DNA of 64,000 bases, taken from Nitrosomonas sp. (GTDB lineage: Bacteria; Pseudomonadota; Gammaproteobacteria; Burkholderiales; Nitrosomonadaceae). The position numbers and the translations under genes were made by a program. This document shows, piece after piece, positions 1-9,492 of this stretch. Numbering within the stretch: position 1 is the first letter of the stretch; every line of letters begins with the position of its first letter. Under the pieces are notes generated by a model. That model made no database searches. It saw nothing but the letters and a program-made list of their open reading frames with translations, and was not told the DNA's origin. The stretch is taken from positions 1-64,000 of the forward strand of contig JADZAR010000184.1 of the NCBI GenBank assembly GCA_020852475.1. Direction: 5' to 3'.

Positions 1-1654
1 AATCCTGTATCGATTTGTAATAACCATTGGCATGAAATGAAACTGGATTGCCTGCAAAACGTAATCCCAGCTCGTAGTGGTTTGTCTGTTCTTCGTCAAG
101 ATTCAAGCGACCGACCTCAAAGCTGCGCGTGGCAAAATGCGGGCCGGACGCAAACAGTTCCTGTACATCCGGCGCGCGTTGTGCACGCTGCCAGCTCAGA
201 TACAAGGCTGTTTGCGGCAGGATTTCATAATTTAAACTCGCAGCCAGTGAATAAGTCAGATAATTCAACGTATCCGGCAAGGGCAGTGGCGCCGAGATGC
301 CTGTCAGTTTGATTTCATGCTGCCTGGGCGCGGTGGTTTGATGATCGATACGCGCGCCCATTTCAAAATTGAGCTGATCGGTTAGAAAAACTGTTTCGGT
401 AAGAAAAAATCCCAGTGAATTGATATCTGCGGCCGGTGTAAATGTCTCGATTCCTGACGCGGTAAAATCGCGGCTTTGCCATTGCAGGCCGAACGTGCCA
501 TCAAGCCTTCCACCATAGCGATGATCGATCTCCAGGCGTGATTCCCAGACGGTATTCTTGAACTGGGTCAGTGATGCGCTTCTATTCGTAATACGCTTAT
601 CAAAATCCTTATGACTGTAGTCAATGTAACTGAGTTTTGCCTTTATCGTCGGCAGCGATCGCCAGTATGTTTTCCAGAGGCCGTCCAACTCATAACGGCG
701 TTGAGACATATCAATTCTGATGGCTTCCTGTGCAGTACTTCCCGCATCGGCATGACCCGGGACGCCGGGAGGGATGCCATAATTTCGCACCATTTCATGA
801 TAACTGCCGCCAAGATGACCGTGTCTGCCAATCAGCGATACACCCGCTGATCCACCCTGGCTGCTGGCATTGCTATTTTGAATGACGTTAAAGCTATTGG
901 CGCCGGGGTCAACCTGGAATTGCTGCCGGATGGCTGCTTCGTCCAAAGCTGCACCGGGGATATGCGTATTGTTTGAGGCGCGTTGGAAATAATCCAGATG
1001 AATCGCAAGCATTCCCTTGCCTATATCCAGGCCGATCATTCCGGCTTTATCCGCGGAATTGTGATCATAACGAAAATCCATACGACCTGCGGCGCCATTC
1101 AGGGGAATCTTTTGGGGTATCCGTTGATGCTGAATATCAACCATGCCGCCGATAGCATTGCCACCGTAACGCAGGGTTGCGGGCCCTCTTAACACCGTAA
1201 TGCTATCCGCCAGCATTGTCTCAAATGCAATCGCGAGATCGGGACTCAACGCGGAAAGATCATGCGCGCCGATCCCGTTCTGCATGACTCTGACGCGTGG
1301 ACCGCTCATGCCGCGTATTACGGGTTGGCCGACACCGGGCCCATAGGACAAATTATTGATGCCGACTTCGCGTTCCAGTGTTTTGCCAAGTGTCTCACCC
1401 GTATGAATACGCAATTCACGAGCCTGCAACTGCTGGCGAGGATTGGCAACGATTTCTTCTGTAGCCTGAATCGTTATTGCTTCAAGCATGACGGGTTCTT
1501 GCTCAATCTGCGCAGTGGAATGCTGAGTGTTCCCGGATGGAGTGGTTTGGGTTGGTTTTTTGATGATTTCCAGTTCACTGGCAAGCACCGAATTGAATAA
1601 AAGCAATAAAACTGGCCAGACAATATACCGGAGGAATATCTGTAAGCGACGCAT
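1..1654 (-). CDS. TonB-dependent outer-membrane receptor, ZnuD-like (3' end beyond window)
   Basis: I translated the minus strand from an ATG at 1654 and the frame stays open to base 1, giving about 551 residues with the C-terminus missing. There is an N-terminal signal peptide (to about residue 26), a TonB-box-like stretch near residues 58-67 (EAITIQATEE), and a plug domain with VIRGMSGPRVRVMQNG and LRGPATLRYGGNAIGG, followed by alternating barrel strands. The plug motifs resemble the ZnuD (zinc/haem) subgroup of TonB receptors, so metal or metallophore uptake across the outer membrane is inferred. The start codon shares one base with the stop of the upstream gene (TGATG), which suggests translational coupling. 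I did not see a convincing Zur or Fur box upstream. The true substrate is not determined. Confidence 0.9.
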   Translation of the reverse strand, partial: MRRLQIFLRYIVWPVLLLLFNSVLASELEIIKKPTQTTPSGNTQHSTAQIEQEPVMLEAITIQATEEIVANPRQQLQARELRIHTGETLGKTLEREVGINNLSYGPGVGQPVIRGMSGPRVRVMQNGIGAHDLSALSPDLAIAFETMLADSITVLRGPATLRYGGNAIGGMVDIQHQRIPQKIPLNGAAGRMDFRYDHNSADKAGMIGLDIGKGMLAIHLDYFQRASNNTHIPGAALDEAAIRQQFQVDPGANSFNVIQNSNASSQGGSAGVSLIGRHGHLGGSYHEMVRNYGIPPGVPGHADAGSTAQEAIRIDMSQRRYELDGLWKTYWRSLPTIKAKLSYIDYSHKDFDKRITNRSASLTQFKNTVWESRLEIDHRYGGRLDGTFGLQWQSRDFTASGIETFTPAADINSLGFFLTETVFLTDQLNFEMGARIDHQTTAPRQHEIKLTGISAPLPLPDTLNYLTYSLAASLNYEILPQTALYLSWQRAQRAPDVQELFASGPHFATRSFEVGRLNLDEEQTNHYELGLRFAGNPVSFHANGYYKSIQD

Positions 1655-2532
1655 CAGAGCCCTGCTGCGTCATAAAACATCTCGATCGGGCCGTGCTCGG
1701 TTAACGCACCGGAAATACCGTCAGCCGTATAGATATGTCCATCTTTGCTGCCGACGCAAATGGCATTGTCATAGCAGCGTGCATAATAGCCCGAGATCAA
1801 CCGGCTGGCTGCGGCATGCGGAAATAGTTCACTGTGTTGCGATTCCGCCCAAGCGAATAGCGCATCCATTCGATCATAATCATTCAATACAACTTGCGGT
1901 TCGGTTTGCAGAGCTTGCACCAGCGCCTGATTAGTGAAGTTTTGTTGTGCATTGAGATGAAAGATCAGCGCGAAAGGTTCGGAAGGCTTGTAGAGAATAT
2001 GCTCGCCCGAATCATCCACACCTAGAATAGTCATGAACACTAGATAGGCGCCGTCTTCCGGTGGCGTTCCATCCGGTTTTTGTATGCGAAAAACAGAGTG
2101 CGCTTCGAAGCTGCTACTGCGTAAATTTGCAATATAGCCTAGCGATCCGTTGCCCTCTGTAGTTGTCACTAGCGTGTCGCCTCCGAGTCGGCTGATCACC
2201 AGTTGTTCCGGAAAGCCTTCTCGCAACCATTGCGATTGTTCCTCCGACCATTTCAATAACGTGCTTTCCGTATGAAAGCTTGCAATGCCGCCCTGATCAA
2301 AATTTACTCCGGTGAATCCGGAGTCGCCGTTGAAATAAGGTCGGAATGTGTCGGTGAATGGAATGACGAAAGCAGTATGGTCGCCGAGCGGTCTTCCCTG
2401 ACGCTGGATGTCAATCTCAATTTGGCCATCGCGCCAGGCAAACGCCATATTCGGTTCGCCTTCGTGCGCTGCGGTCATGGCGCTATAAAAAAGCAAAATC
2501 ATTCCCACAAAAGATAAACTGTACTTATTCAT
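1654..2532 (-). CDS. Secreted protein of unknown function with C-terminal LFxWAE/LFP domain
   Basis: I place the start at the ATG at 2532, giving 292 residues, because GGAG lies 7 bases upstream and the protein then begins with a clean signal peptide (MNKYSLSFVG..., cleavage near AA-HEG). An in-frame start at 2613 is possible but has no signal-like N-terminus. The central part looks like a beta-rich secreted domain with no family I recognise. The last 70 residues carry LFAWAE, LFP, YYARCY, a glycine and HIY, a pattern shared with the secreted protein at 36900-37784. The stop overlaps the start of the TonB receptor by one base, so the two are probably one transcript and may act in the same uptake process. 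This functional link is an inference from context only. Confidence 0.8.
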   Translation of the reverse strand: MNKYSLSFVGMILLFYSAMTAAHEGEPNMAFAWRDGQIEIDIQRQGRPLGDHTAFVIPFTDTFRPYFNGDSGFTGVNFDQGGIASFHTESTLLKWSEEQSQWLREGFPEQLVISRLGGDTLVTTTEGNGSLGYIANLRSSSFEAHSVFRIQKPDGTPPEDGAYLVFMTILGVDDSGEHILYKPSEPFALIFHLNAQQNFTNQALVQALQTEPQVVLNDYDRMDALFAWAESQHSELFPHAAASRLISGYYARCYDNAICVGSKDGHIYTADGISGALTEHGPIEMFYDAAGL

Positions 2533-2971
2533 TTCTATGCTCCAAGAATTTAATCCGGCGAAATCGGTGAACACTAAAAAAGCCGTCGGTTGAAAGAGTA
2601 TGTGTTCTTTCATGGCGAGGTATGTGCGGATGTAACGTTTACAGAAAACCGTTTAAAAAAACGATTCGAAATGGCTCATATGATTTCTATACAAGCCAGC
2701 GAATGCTAGTTGAGTAATTGGTGATTATCAATGCGACAAATTGTCGCACCATCTCGGTCTCATCAATTCCATGCCACTCCACGCGGTGGCCTCTTTGCCG
2801 GTCAATCGAAGTTCAAAATCTATGAATTTCTCCTGTAAGAAAACTATGCTCAATTCAAGCAATGATGATTTGGCAGAATGATCCTGTTTTTAATAAATTA
2901 TTCGAATGACTTCCATTAATGAATTTTCCTAATAAAAAATCTGGGGTAAATCCGCTTAGCGAGAGGACAAG
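2533..2971. other. Intergenic region with an operator-like palindrome
   Basis: This 439-base gap separates the minus-strand receptor operon from a small plus-strand reading frame. It is AT-rich and contains the palindrome at 2732-2748 listed separately. I see no other gene, and no clear sigma-70 promoter that I would assign. Confidence 0.5.
2732..2748. promoter_or_regulatory. Perfect 7-bp inverted repeat, operator-like
   Basis: TGCGACA and TGTCGCA are separated by three bases (AAT). The position, about 200 bases upstream of the receptor operon and about 225 bases upstream of the next plus-strand frame, fits a dimeric repressor site. The regulator is unknown and function is inferred from symmetry only. 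Confidence 0.3.
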
Positions 2972-3271
2972 ATGTTTTTCCTCAAACAGCAACAAAGAAT
3001 ACCCGGCTACGGATTAAAGTTTCGTGCCTCCAGGTCGATGGAACAGCTTTATCACTTAACAGCAAGTATTGGTATTATGAAAATAACAGTGAACTATCAA
3101 TCCGGGCATCGGCAATCATTTATTGTTCCCAAGAATATGCTGGCTCTGGATTTTCGTAAGCGGGCCGAAGAAATCGGCGGAAAGATCGATAATATAGAAT
3201 TTTCATTATCCAAAAACCAAGTCGGCTTTTATAACTCAGAAATCAAAGAATCCATACTCCATCCAGACTAA
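2972..3271 (+). CDS. Small hypothetical protein
   Basis: This 99-residue frame has GAGAGGA about 6 bases before its ATG. The first 35 residues are basic and show no signal peptide. The remainder, from an internal Met (KITVNYQSG...), looks more like a folded domain with mixed charge. No family is recognised. It is isolated between a long AT-rich gap and the NlpC gene. It could begin at the internal ATG near 3077, but that site lacks a ribosome-binding site. It is plausible but unproven as a gene. Confidence 0.4.
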   Translation: MFFLKQQQRIPGYGLKFRASRSMEQLYHLTASIGIMKITVNYQSGHRQSFIVPKNMLALDFRKRAEEIGGKIDNIEFSLSKNQVGFYNSEIKESILHPD

Positions 3272-3554
3272 TTCCTTGCGTTTTATAGAAAAAACCAGAA
3301 AGTGTGGTGATTTCTTATCAAATTTCGTATTTTCCCGCAGAAAACCATAAGAAACTGAGGAAGCCCGATTGAAATCGTCAATTTTTTCGTGCAAAGCGTT
3401 TGGTTGTTGAAAATTGTGTCAGCGCAAATCGAAAGAGGCGGAAAGAGGATTCCTATCAATTCGTTATAACAGTGTATTGTTAAATGGTGTTTTGTTTTTC
3501 CATGTGATTTGTTATCATTAGCATTCATTTTGGCAAATAAATCCAGTGTAGGCT

Positions 3555-4064
3555 ATGCGACAAACAAAAACTGTTTACATTGTTTTAACTTGTGTTTTAT
3601 ATGCTTTCCTGATTGTCGGTTGCGGTTCTTTACCAGATAAAAGTGCAAACAATTATCAGCTGAAATCTAAACCGATTACAAAAAAAACCGCGCCGCGTGA
3701 AGCGGTTGTCAGTGAGTTATATCGACAGCATCGTGAATGGCAGGGGGTTCGTTATCGACTTGGCGGCACAAGCAGGTCAGGTATAGACTGTTCGGCATTT
3801 GTTCAATTGACGTACAAAACAAGACTCGGTATTCACTTGCCCAGGACTGCGCGCCAGCAATCCAGACTGGGTGCTGAAATTCGCAGACATCAATTGGCGC
3901 CGGGTGATTTGGTTTTTTTTAGAACCGGACCTACATCCAAGCATGTTGGTATTTATCTGGAGAAAAATAAATTCCTCCATGCATCGCAACGTAAAGGCGT
4001 GACAATATCGCGTTTAGATAACGCTTACTGGCAATCCAAGTACTGGAAATCTGTTCGTTTATAA
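3555..4064 (+). CDS. NlpC/P60 family lipoprotein, peptidoglycan endopeptidase
   Basis: The 169-residue protein has a lipoprotein signal peptide with lipobox LIVGC at about residues 19-23. A C-terminal NlpC/P60 domain follows, with the catalytic Cys in GIDCSAFVQ (about residue 79) and the His in HVGIYL (about residue 135). The size and architecture match Spr/NlpC-type envelope lipoproteins that cut murein peptide cross-links. It is followed after 15 bases by an ICMT-like gene on the same strand, so these may be co-transcribed. The ATG is preceded by a weak AGG. Substrate preference cannot be read from the sequence. Confidence 0.9.
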   Translation: MRQTKTVYIVLTCVLYAFLIVGCGSLPDKSANNYQLKSKPITKKTAPREAVVSELYRQHREWQGVRYRLGGTSRSGIDCSAFVQLTYKTRLGIHLPRTARQQSRLGAEIRRHQLAPGDLVFFRTGPTSKHVGIYLEKNKFLHASQRKGVTISRLDNAYWQSKYWKSVRL

Positions 4065-4079
4065 AATAAGCAAAGCCAG

Positions 4080-4541
4080 ATGAATCGGCTTGTACTGCAA
4101 ATACCGCCCATAGTTGTGTTAGCCGTATTCGTGACCCTAATGTGGTATGCAGAATTGTTTTTTCCATTTCTTACACTGGAATTCGGTTTTCATTTTTCTA
4201 TGTCAGTGCTGATCGCTTTTCTGGGGCTTTTTCTGATTCTCATAAGCAGTATTACTTTTTATCGATACGGTACAACCCTGAATCCGTTGAGGCCGGAATT
4301 AACCTCGGCGCTGGTTACATCGGGGCCTTATCGCTATAGTCGTAATCCGATTTACGTAGGCCTGGCATTGATGCTTTTGGGCTGGGGTGTTTATTTGCAA
4401 AATCTTGCATCATTATTCTGTGTGCTGGTATTTGTGCTTTATATCAATCGATTTCAGATCTTTCCCGAGGAAGAATCGCTTGCACAGAAATTCGGTGTTG
4501 AATTTGAAATTTATAAATCCAGAGTAAATCGCTGGCTGTAA
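4080..4541 (+). CDS. Isoprenylcysteine carboxyl methyltransferase-like membrane protein
   Basis: The 153-residue protein has several hydrophobic segments and ends with the ICMT/PEMT-type signature: GPYRYSRNPIYVGL at about residues 82-95, followed by a helix and FPEEESLAQKFG...YK. These residues form the S-adenosylmethionine site in the ICMT family. Bacterial members are integral membrane methyltransferases or related enzymes with mostly unknown substrates. It sits between the NlpC lipoprotein and a DUF4389 protein, all on one strand with short gaps. Confidence 0.85.
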   Translation: MNRLVLQIPPIVVLAVFVTLMWYAELFFPFLTLEFGFHFSMSVLIAFLGLFLILISSITFYRYGTTLNPLRPELTSALVTSGPYRYSRNPIYVGLALMLLGWGVYLQNLASLFCVLVFVLYINRFQIFPEEESLAQKFGVEFEIYKSRVNRWL

Positions 4542-4579
4542 GATAGCGTGTATGGATTTTTAAACGGTGAAACCAATCA

Positions 4580-4912
4580 GTGGAAAAAGAAATGAATGAA
4601 CTTAACCAGAAGTTGCAAAAAAACAAGCTGTTAACGCGGGCACTGTTTATGGTTTTTTTTATTATTGTTTACAGTATTTCCAAGTTTCTTGTTATTGGGT
4701 TTGCAATATTTCAATTTGTTACCCTTCTGATGACAGAAAAGCTAAATACCCAAGTACTTAAATTCACGCAAGGCTTGAGTTTTTATATCTTTCAAATTAC
4801 GCAGTTTGTGACATTTAACAGTGAAACAAAGCCTTTTCCATTTAGTGCATGGCCCAATGATAAAGACGCATTAAATAACGACCAGGAAGCGGGTAATAAT
4901 AAATTGGATTAG
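4580..4912 (+). CDS. DUF4389 small membrane protein
   Basis: The protein of up to 110 residues has two hydrophobic helices (about 18-50) and a C-terminal FNSETKPFPFSAWP motif typical of DUF4389. Function is unknown. Two starts are possible: GTG at 4580 with GGTGA upstream, or ATG at 4592 with GGA 9 bases upstream. The second would shorten the protein by four residues. It closes the short run of envelope genes that begins with the NlpC lipoprotein and converges on the MBL-fold gene. Confidence 0.8.
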   Translation: MEKEMNELNQKLQKNKLLTRALFMVFFIIVYSISKFLVIGFAIFQFVTLLMTEKLNTQVLKFTQGLSFYIFQITQFVTFNSETKPFPFSAWPNDKDALNNDQEAGNNKLD

Positions 4913-4921
4913 CGGTTTTTT

Positions 4922-5878
4922 TCAGTGATCAAGCCAGTGTTCCAGACCCAGTGTATTCAAACGAATATCCGAATACAATAAATTGGTAATATCCTCCTCA
5001 GGCATGGTACAGCCATGTGATCTGATGTGCTGTAACAGCAGTGCCTGCAATGCCGCGCGGATTGCATCGAATCTGCTGGTTTTGATTGAATCAGCGTAAT
5101 TCTGCACATTTCGTGCAATGTCAACATGAGCGTTTATCAGTTCGTGCATCGATTCCGCGTGTTGTTCCAGATGGCAGATGCGGCTGTAGTGTGTCAGAAA
5201 AGCATGTTCCGGATTAAAACGCATGATGCGATCAATGGACGCATGCGCTGCGTCGGGATCAAACTGAACTGGGGTGGTGGTGGGAAATACAAATTCCATG
5301 CTATTGACATCCAGTTCGCGATATGAAACGCCAAACGTATCGCCGGTAAAAAACGAATTGCTCTTTTCGTCATAGATGCAGTTGTGATGGCGCGCATGAC
5401 CGGGAGTATCAAGAAAAAGCAGTGAGCGGCCATTCAGATCAATTCTGCTTTCATCCGGTGCTTCGATGATGCGTTTTCTGTCTATGGGGTATATTTCACC
5501 GTAAACACGTTTAAATTCAGTTTCGCCATAAACAGCGATTGCGCCGGAAATTAATTTGTCGGGATTCGCCATGTGACGGGCGCCACGCGGATGCACGACG
5601 AGTCTGGCATTGGGGAAGACGCGCATGCAATGGCTCGCGCCGCCTGCGTGATCCAGATGAATGTGGGTAAGGATAATATAGTCTACATTCTCAACCGCCA
5701 GATTCTTTTCCTGAAGAACGCCGAGAACACCGGGGATGGAGGAGGCCGTGCCGGTGTCGATCAGTGCTATTTTCCCATGTTCGACAATCAGGTGAATGGC
5801 GGCGCGTTTGGGGCGGTGAAATTGCGCATCTATTGCGCTGATGCCATCGGAATAATCAGTAACGAGCGAAAGTGTCAT
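4922..5878 (-). CDS. MBL-fold metallo-hydrolase
   Basis: The 318-residue protein has the metallo-beta-lactamase fold signature THIHLDHAGG at about residues 70-80, a later TPGHARHH histidine, and FFTGDTFG carrying the bridging aspartate, so both metal sites look complete. A C-terminal helical segment (about 225-318) extends beyond the hydrolase core. The fold hydrolyses thioesters, lactones, phosphodiesters and other substrates, so the reaction is not assignable. It lies 33 bases downstream of the acetyl-CoA synthetase gene on the same strand. Co-transcription would suggest a thioester or acyl role, which is inference only. No good ribosome-binding site is visible at the ATG. Confidence 0.85.
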   Translation of the reverse strand: MTLSLVTDYSDGISAIDAQFHRPKRAAIHLIVEHGKIALIDTGTASSIPGVLGVLQEKNLAVENVDYIILTHIHLDHAGGASHCMRVFPNARLVVHPRGARHMANPDKLISGAIAVYGETEFKRVYGEIYPIDRKRIIEAPDESRIDLNGRSLLFLDTPGHARHHNCIYDEKSNSFFTGDTFGVSYRELDVNSMEFVFPTTTPVQFDPDAAHASIDRIMRFNPEHAFLTHYSRICHLEQHAESMHELINAHVDIARNVQNYADSIKTSRFDAIRAALQALLLQHIRSHGCTMPEEDITNLLYSDIRLNTLGLEHWLDH

Positions 5879-5911
5879 AAATGGAGCAATAATTTTGTTT
5901 TATGTGATGAG

Positions 5912-7879
5912 TCAATTTGTCTGTTTTAACTGATCCAGGATCGCCGGATTTTCAAGCGTGGAGACATCCTGGGTTATTTCTTCGCCTTTCGCGAGCGCAC
6001 GCAAAAGACGCCGCATAATTTTTCCGGATCGTGTTTTCGGTAAATTTTCACCGAAGCGTATTTCTTCCGGTTTTGCAATCGGGCCAATTTCACGGGCTAC
6101 CCAATCACGCAACTGCTGAGTAATACGGTTTACTTCGTCGCCTTCGGGATAATCACCTTTCAGCACAACAAAGGCGACAACAGCCTCGCCTTTGACCTCG
6201 TGCGGCTTACCGACAACGGCTGCTTCTGCGACTAGAGGATTGGCGACCAGCGCGGATTCAATTTCCATGGTGCCCAGACGGTGTCCGGAAACATTGAGTA
6301 CGTCGTCAATACGCCCCATAATCCAGAAATAACCGTCTTCATCGCAATGGGCCGAATCTCCGGCCAGATAATATTTACCGCCGCCAACATCCTCCGGGAA
6401 ATAGGCTTTCTTGAAACGTTCCGGATCGCGCCACAATGTGCGGATTTGTGATGGAAATGGCTTCTTGATAACCAGGAATCCGCCTTTCCCTTTTTCAACA
6501 TCATGACCGGCTTCGTCGACGATTGCCGCAAAAATGCCCGGCAGCGGCAATGTGCATGAACCGGGTTTGAGCGGCGCGACACCCGGGAGTGGTGCAATCA
6601 TATGGCAGCCGGTTTCCGTCTGCCACCATGTATCCACAATCGGGCAGCGTGAATGGCCTATTTTTTCATAAAACCACATCCATGCTTCGGGATTGATCGG
6701 TTCGCCCACTGAACCCAGCAGCCGCAGCGAGGATAAATCGTAATTGTCAGGCAAATCCGCGCCCAATTTGATCAGTGAACGAATTGCCGTAGGCGCTGTG
6801 TAGAATGTGGTGACCTTATGTTTGTCGATGATTTCCCAGAATCTTCCGGCGTGCGGATGGGTGGGTACGCCTTCAAAGATAATTTGTGTTGCACCCATCG
6901 CCAGCGGTCCATAGGTCACATAGCTGTGACCGGTAATCCAGCCAACATCCGCGGTGCACCAGAAAATATCAGATGGTTTGTAGTCGAAAACCCAATGCAT
7001 GCTGACCATCGTGCCAAGCAGATAACCGGCGCTTGAATGCTGTACGCCTTTCGGTTTGCCCGTGGATCCGGAGGTATACAGTGTAAACAGTGGATGCTCG
7101 GCATTGATCCATTCAGGCTCGCATTGCGTATCTGCGTTTTCGGTAATTTCATGCCACCAGACATCGCGCTGAGGATTGAAAGGCACTTTTGCGCCCGACC
7201 GCTGAAAAACAACGACGGTTTTAACCGACTCGGTATTACCCATGCCGATAGCTTCGTCCACGGTTGCTTTAAGCGCATGACACTTGCCGCCGCGCACCTG
7301 TTCGTCCGCTGTGATTACGGCTTTGGCGCCCGCGTCAACAATGCGTTCGTGCAGGCTTTTCGATGAAAATCCGCCGAATACAACGGAGTGAATTGCGCCA
7401 ATTCGTGCGCAGGCTTGCATTGCGACGACAGCTTCAATACGCATCGGCATATAAATAATAACGCAATCGCCTTTTTGGATATTCTGTGCCTTCAGTGCAT
7501 TGGCCAGTTTGCATACTTGCTGATGAAGGTTCTGGTAAGTGATATGTGTCACTTTGCCGTCGTCGGCTTCAAAAATAATAGCGACTTTATCGGGCTGGGT
7601 TGTTAAATGGCGATCGAGGCAGTTGTATGAAATATTCAGCTCGCCATCGCTAAACCACTTGAAAAATGGCGCGTTGCTGTCATCCAGTATCTGTGTAAAC
7701 GGTTTGTGCCAGATTAAATACGTTTTAGCCTGCTGTGCCCAGAATAATTGATAATCCTCTCGAGCCTGGCGGCAAAGCACCGCATAGGATTCCATGCCGG
7801 ATACATTGGCTTGCTGAACAAAATCCCTGGCGGGTGGGAAAATGCGTGATTCATTTAAAACGGATTCAATGGTTGACAT
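5912..7879 (-). CDS. acs: Acetyl-coenzyme A synthetase
   Basis: The enzyme activates acetate to acetyl-CoA through an acetyl-adenylate. The 655-residue length matches the family (E. coli Acs is 652). The AMP-binding P-loop [11 protein letters not shown] is at about residues 267-277, WWQTETG follows, and the C-terminal catalytic lysine lies in TRSGKIMRR at about residue 618, the site that is acetylated in this family. GGAG precedes the ATG by about 9 bases. The MBL-fold hydrolase gene follows in the same direction. Confidence 0.97.
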   Translation of the reverse strand: MSTIESVLNESRIFPPARDFVQQANVSGMESYAVLCRQAREDYQLFWAQQAKTYLIWHKPFTQILDDSNAPFFKWFSDGELNISYNCLDRHLTTQPDKVAIIFEADDGKVTHITYQNLHQQVCKLANALKAQNIQKGDCVIIYMPMRIEAVVAMQACARIGAIHSVVFGGFSSKSLHERIVDAGAKAVITADEQVRGGKCHALKATVDEAIGMGNTESVKTVVVFQRSGAKVPFNPQRDVWWHEITENADTQCEPEWINAEHPLFTLYTSGSTGKPKGVQHSSAGYLLGTMVSMHWVFDYKPSDIFWCTADVGWITGHSYVTYGPLAMGATQIIFEGVPTHPHAGRFWEIIDKHKVTTFYTAPTAIRSLIKLGADLPDNYDLSSLRLLGSVGEPINPEAWMWFYEKIGHSRCPIVDTWWQTETGCHMIAPLPGVAPLKPGSCTLPLPGIFAAIVDEAGHDVEKGKGGFLVIKKPFPSQIRTLWRDPERFKKAYFPEDVGGGKYYLAGDSAHCDEDGYFWIMGRIDDVLNVSGHRLGTMEIESALVANPLVAEAAVVGKPHEVKGEAVVAFVVLKGDYPEGDEVNRITQQLRDWVAREIGPIAKPEEIRFGENLPKTRSGKIMRRLLRALAKGEEITQDVSTLENPAILDQLKQTN

Positions 7880-8116
7880 AGTTAACTACTCCAGTAAATC
7901 GCAAATTTACAGTCTTTTTTTGCTCTGTTTCGCGTTTGAGATAGCTTGATAAAATACTACAGTTTCTTGACAGGGATTCCTAAAGTTTCCTCGCCATGAC
8001 CCGACAATAAGTCGGAACAGCGTATTTCTAGATACGCCGTTGCGTTGAGTATGATTGTACCATTCACCTTCAGTCTCGCCACTGAAATCTAATTTCGCGA
8101 AGGATTTTCTGAATTA

Positions 8117-9307
8117 ATGATAAAAAAGATCTTGATCGGTGAAGTACGTTTAGGTATGTACATCCATAAGGTAAGTGACAATTGGATGGATCATCCATTT
8201 TGGAAGAACGCTTTCCTGCTCACCGAGCAAGCGGAACTGGAAAAATTGCAAGGCTGTGATTTAAAAGAATTATGGATTGATACATCCAAAGGGCTGGATG
8301 TGCAGCACGGGAATTCCATAGAAACCGATAGGCCAGTGGATTCGAAGCCCATTCAGCCGTTGCCGGTGGAGCAAAAAGTTGAAAAAGTAGCACTGGCCGA
8401 TGAATTGGTCGTGGCCAGGAAAGTGCATGCTAAAACCAAAGCTGTGGTCGTTTCGATGTTCAGTGATGTGCGCATGGGTAAGTCGGTTCAGGTAAAAGAG
8501 GCGCTTACCTTGGTGGATGAAATCCATCTATCCATGGAACGAAATTCAAATGCCTTGATGAGCCTGATACGGCTAAAAACCGCCGATGAATATACTTATC
8601 TGCATTCCGTAGCGGTATGCGTGTTGATGGTGGCGCTTGGCAAACAGCTTGGATTGCGCGGAGAAGAATTAAAACAGGTTGGTGTTGCCGGACTGTTGCA
8701 CGACATCGGTAAGATGGCCGTGCCGCATGAAATCCTGAACAAGCCGGATAAGCTGACAGACGAAGAATTTGATATTGTCAAAAATCATCCGCGCAGAGGC
8801 TGGGAAATTCTGCAGGCTGTATATCAGGTTGATGTACCGGCACTCGATGTTTGTTTGCACCATCATGAACGCATGGATGGAAAAGGTTATCCGGAAAGGC
8901 TCTCGGCCGATGCGCTGACATTGCATGCGCGCATGGGGGCTGTTTGTGATGTGTATGACGCCCTTACTTCAGATCGGTGCTATAAAAAAGGCTGGGAACC
9001 GGCTGAAGCCATAAGAAAAATGGCCGCGTGGAAAGATGGCCATTTTGATGAAACCGTTTTTCGTGCGTTCGTTAAAACGGTTGGTATTTATCCCGTTGGG
9101 ACATTGCTCAGGCTCAAGTCAGGACGTTTGGGCGTGGTTATCGAGCAGTCTGAAAGAAGTCTCTTGATGCCAGTGGTTAAAGTCTTTTTTTCTATGCGCA
9201 CGAATGGGCATATTCCTGTGGAAATAATCGATATGTCAAAATCAGAGGACAGCATTGTGAGTGTGGAGAATCCTGGACAATGGGGGCTTGATACAGGAAA
9301 AATCTAA
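8117..9307 (+). CDS. HD-GYP domain protein with N-terminal DUF3391, cyclic-di-GMP phosphodiesterase
   Basis: The 396-residue protein begins with a DUF3391 region (KILIGEVRLGMYIHKV...) and has a complete HD-GYP domain. The conserved features are YLHS at about residue 160, HDIGK at residues 195-199, NHP at about 225, and HHHERMDGKGYP ending near 259. All the metal ligands and the GYP motif seen in active c-di-GMP phosphodiesterases are present, so it should degrade c-di-GMP in the cytoplasm. It is the intact counterpart of the altered HD-GYP protein at 28097-29389, which shares the same architecture. It stands alone, with a repeat element directly after its stop codon. Confidence 0.93.
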   Translation: MIKKILIGEVRLGMYIHKVSDNWMDHPFWKNAFLLTEQAELEKLQGCDLKELWIDTSKGLDVQHGNSIETDRPVDSKPIQPLPVEQKVEKVALADELVVARKVHAKTKAVVVSMFSDVRMGKSVQVKEALTLVDEIHLSMERNSNALMSLIRLKTADEYTYLHSVAVCVLMVALGKQLGLRGEELKQVGVAGLLHDIGKMAVPHEILNKPDKLTDEEFDIVKNHPRRGWEILQAVYQVDVPALDVCLHHHERMDGKGYPERLSADALTLHARMGAVCDVYDALTSDRCYKKGWEPAEAIRKMAAWKDGHFDETVFRAFVKTVGIYPVGTLLRLKSGRLGVVIEQSERSLLMPVVKVFFSMRTNGHIPVEIIDMSKSEDSIVSVENPGQWGLDTGKI

Positions 9308-9310
9308 CGG

Positions 9311-9460
9311 ACATCTCTAAAAATCCAGATTTCGTTACAATACGTCGTTGTTCACAAAAAATATCTCCTTACCTGTTTATTATATGCCGCGTCAATATTT
9401 TTTGTTCTTGCCTCGTCTTGCTCAGTTTTTATTAAAAACTCTGGATTTTTAGAGACGCCT
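9311..9460. repeat. Dispersed inverted-repeat element, copy A (about 150 bp)
   Basis: The element begins ACATCTCTAAAAATCCAGA and ends with TCTGGATTTTTAGAGACGCCT, so its ends are near-perfect inverted repeats of about 15 bases. The interior holds ATTATATGCCGCGTCAATA and TTTTTTGTTC, which recur in the copies at 24377 and 58994. It has no reading frame. It resembles a MITE or another non-autonomous element. The parent transposon is not in this window. It begins three bases after the HD-GYP stop codon and could also act as a terminator. Confidence 0.75.
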
Positions 9461-9492
9461 CAACGCGTATTCCGGTTTTGAGATTCTTGAGA

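Noticed and set aside
2533-2971. A Zur or Fur box for the TonB receptor operon
   Set aside because: I looked for the usual AT-rich palindromes of these regulators and found none that I would defend. Only an unrelated GC-containing palindrome is present.
9311-9460. Reading the end-to-end inverted repeats simply as a transcription terminator of the HD-GYP gene
   Set aside because: Homologous copies elsewhere share both ends and interior blocks, so it is better explained as a dispersed element, though it may also terminate transcription.
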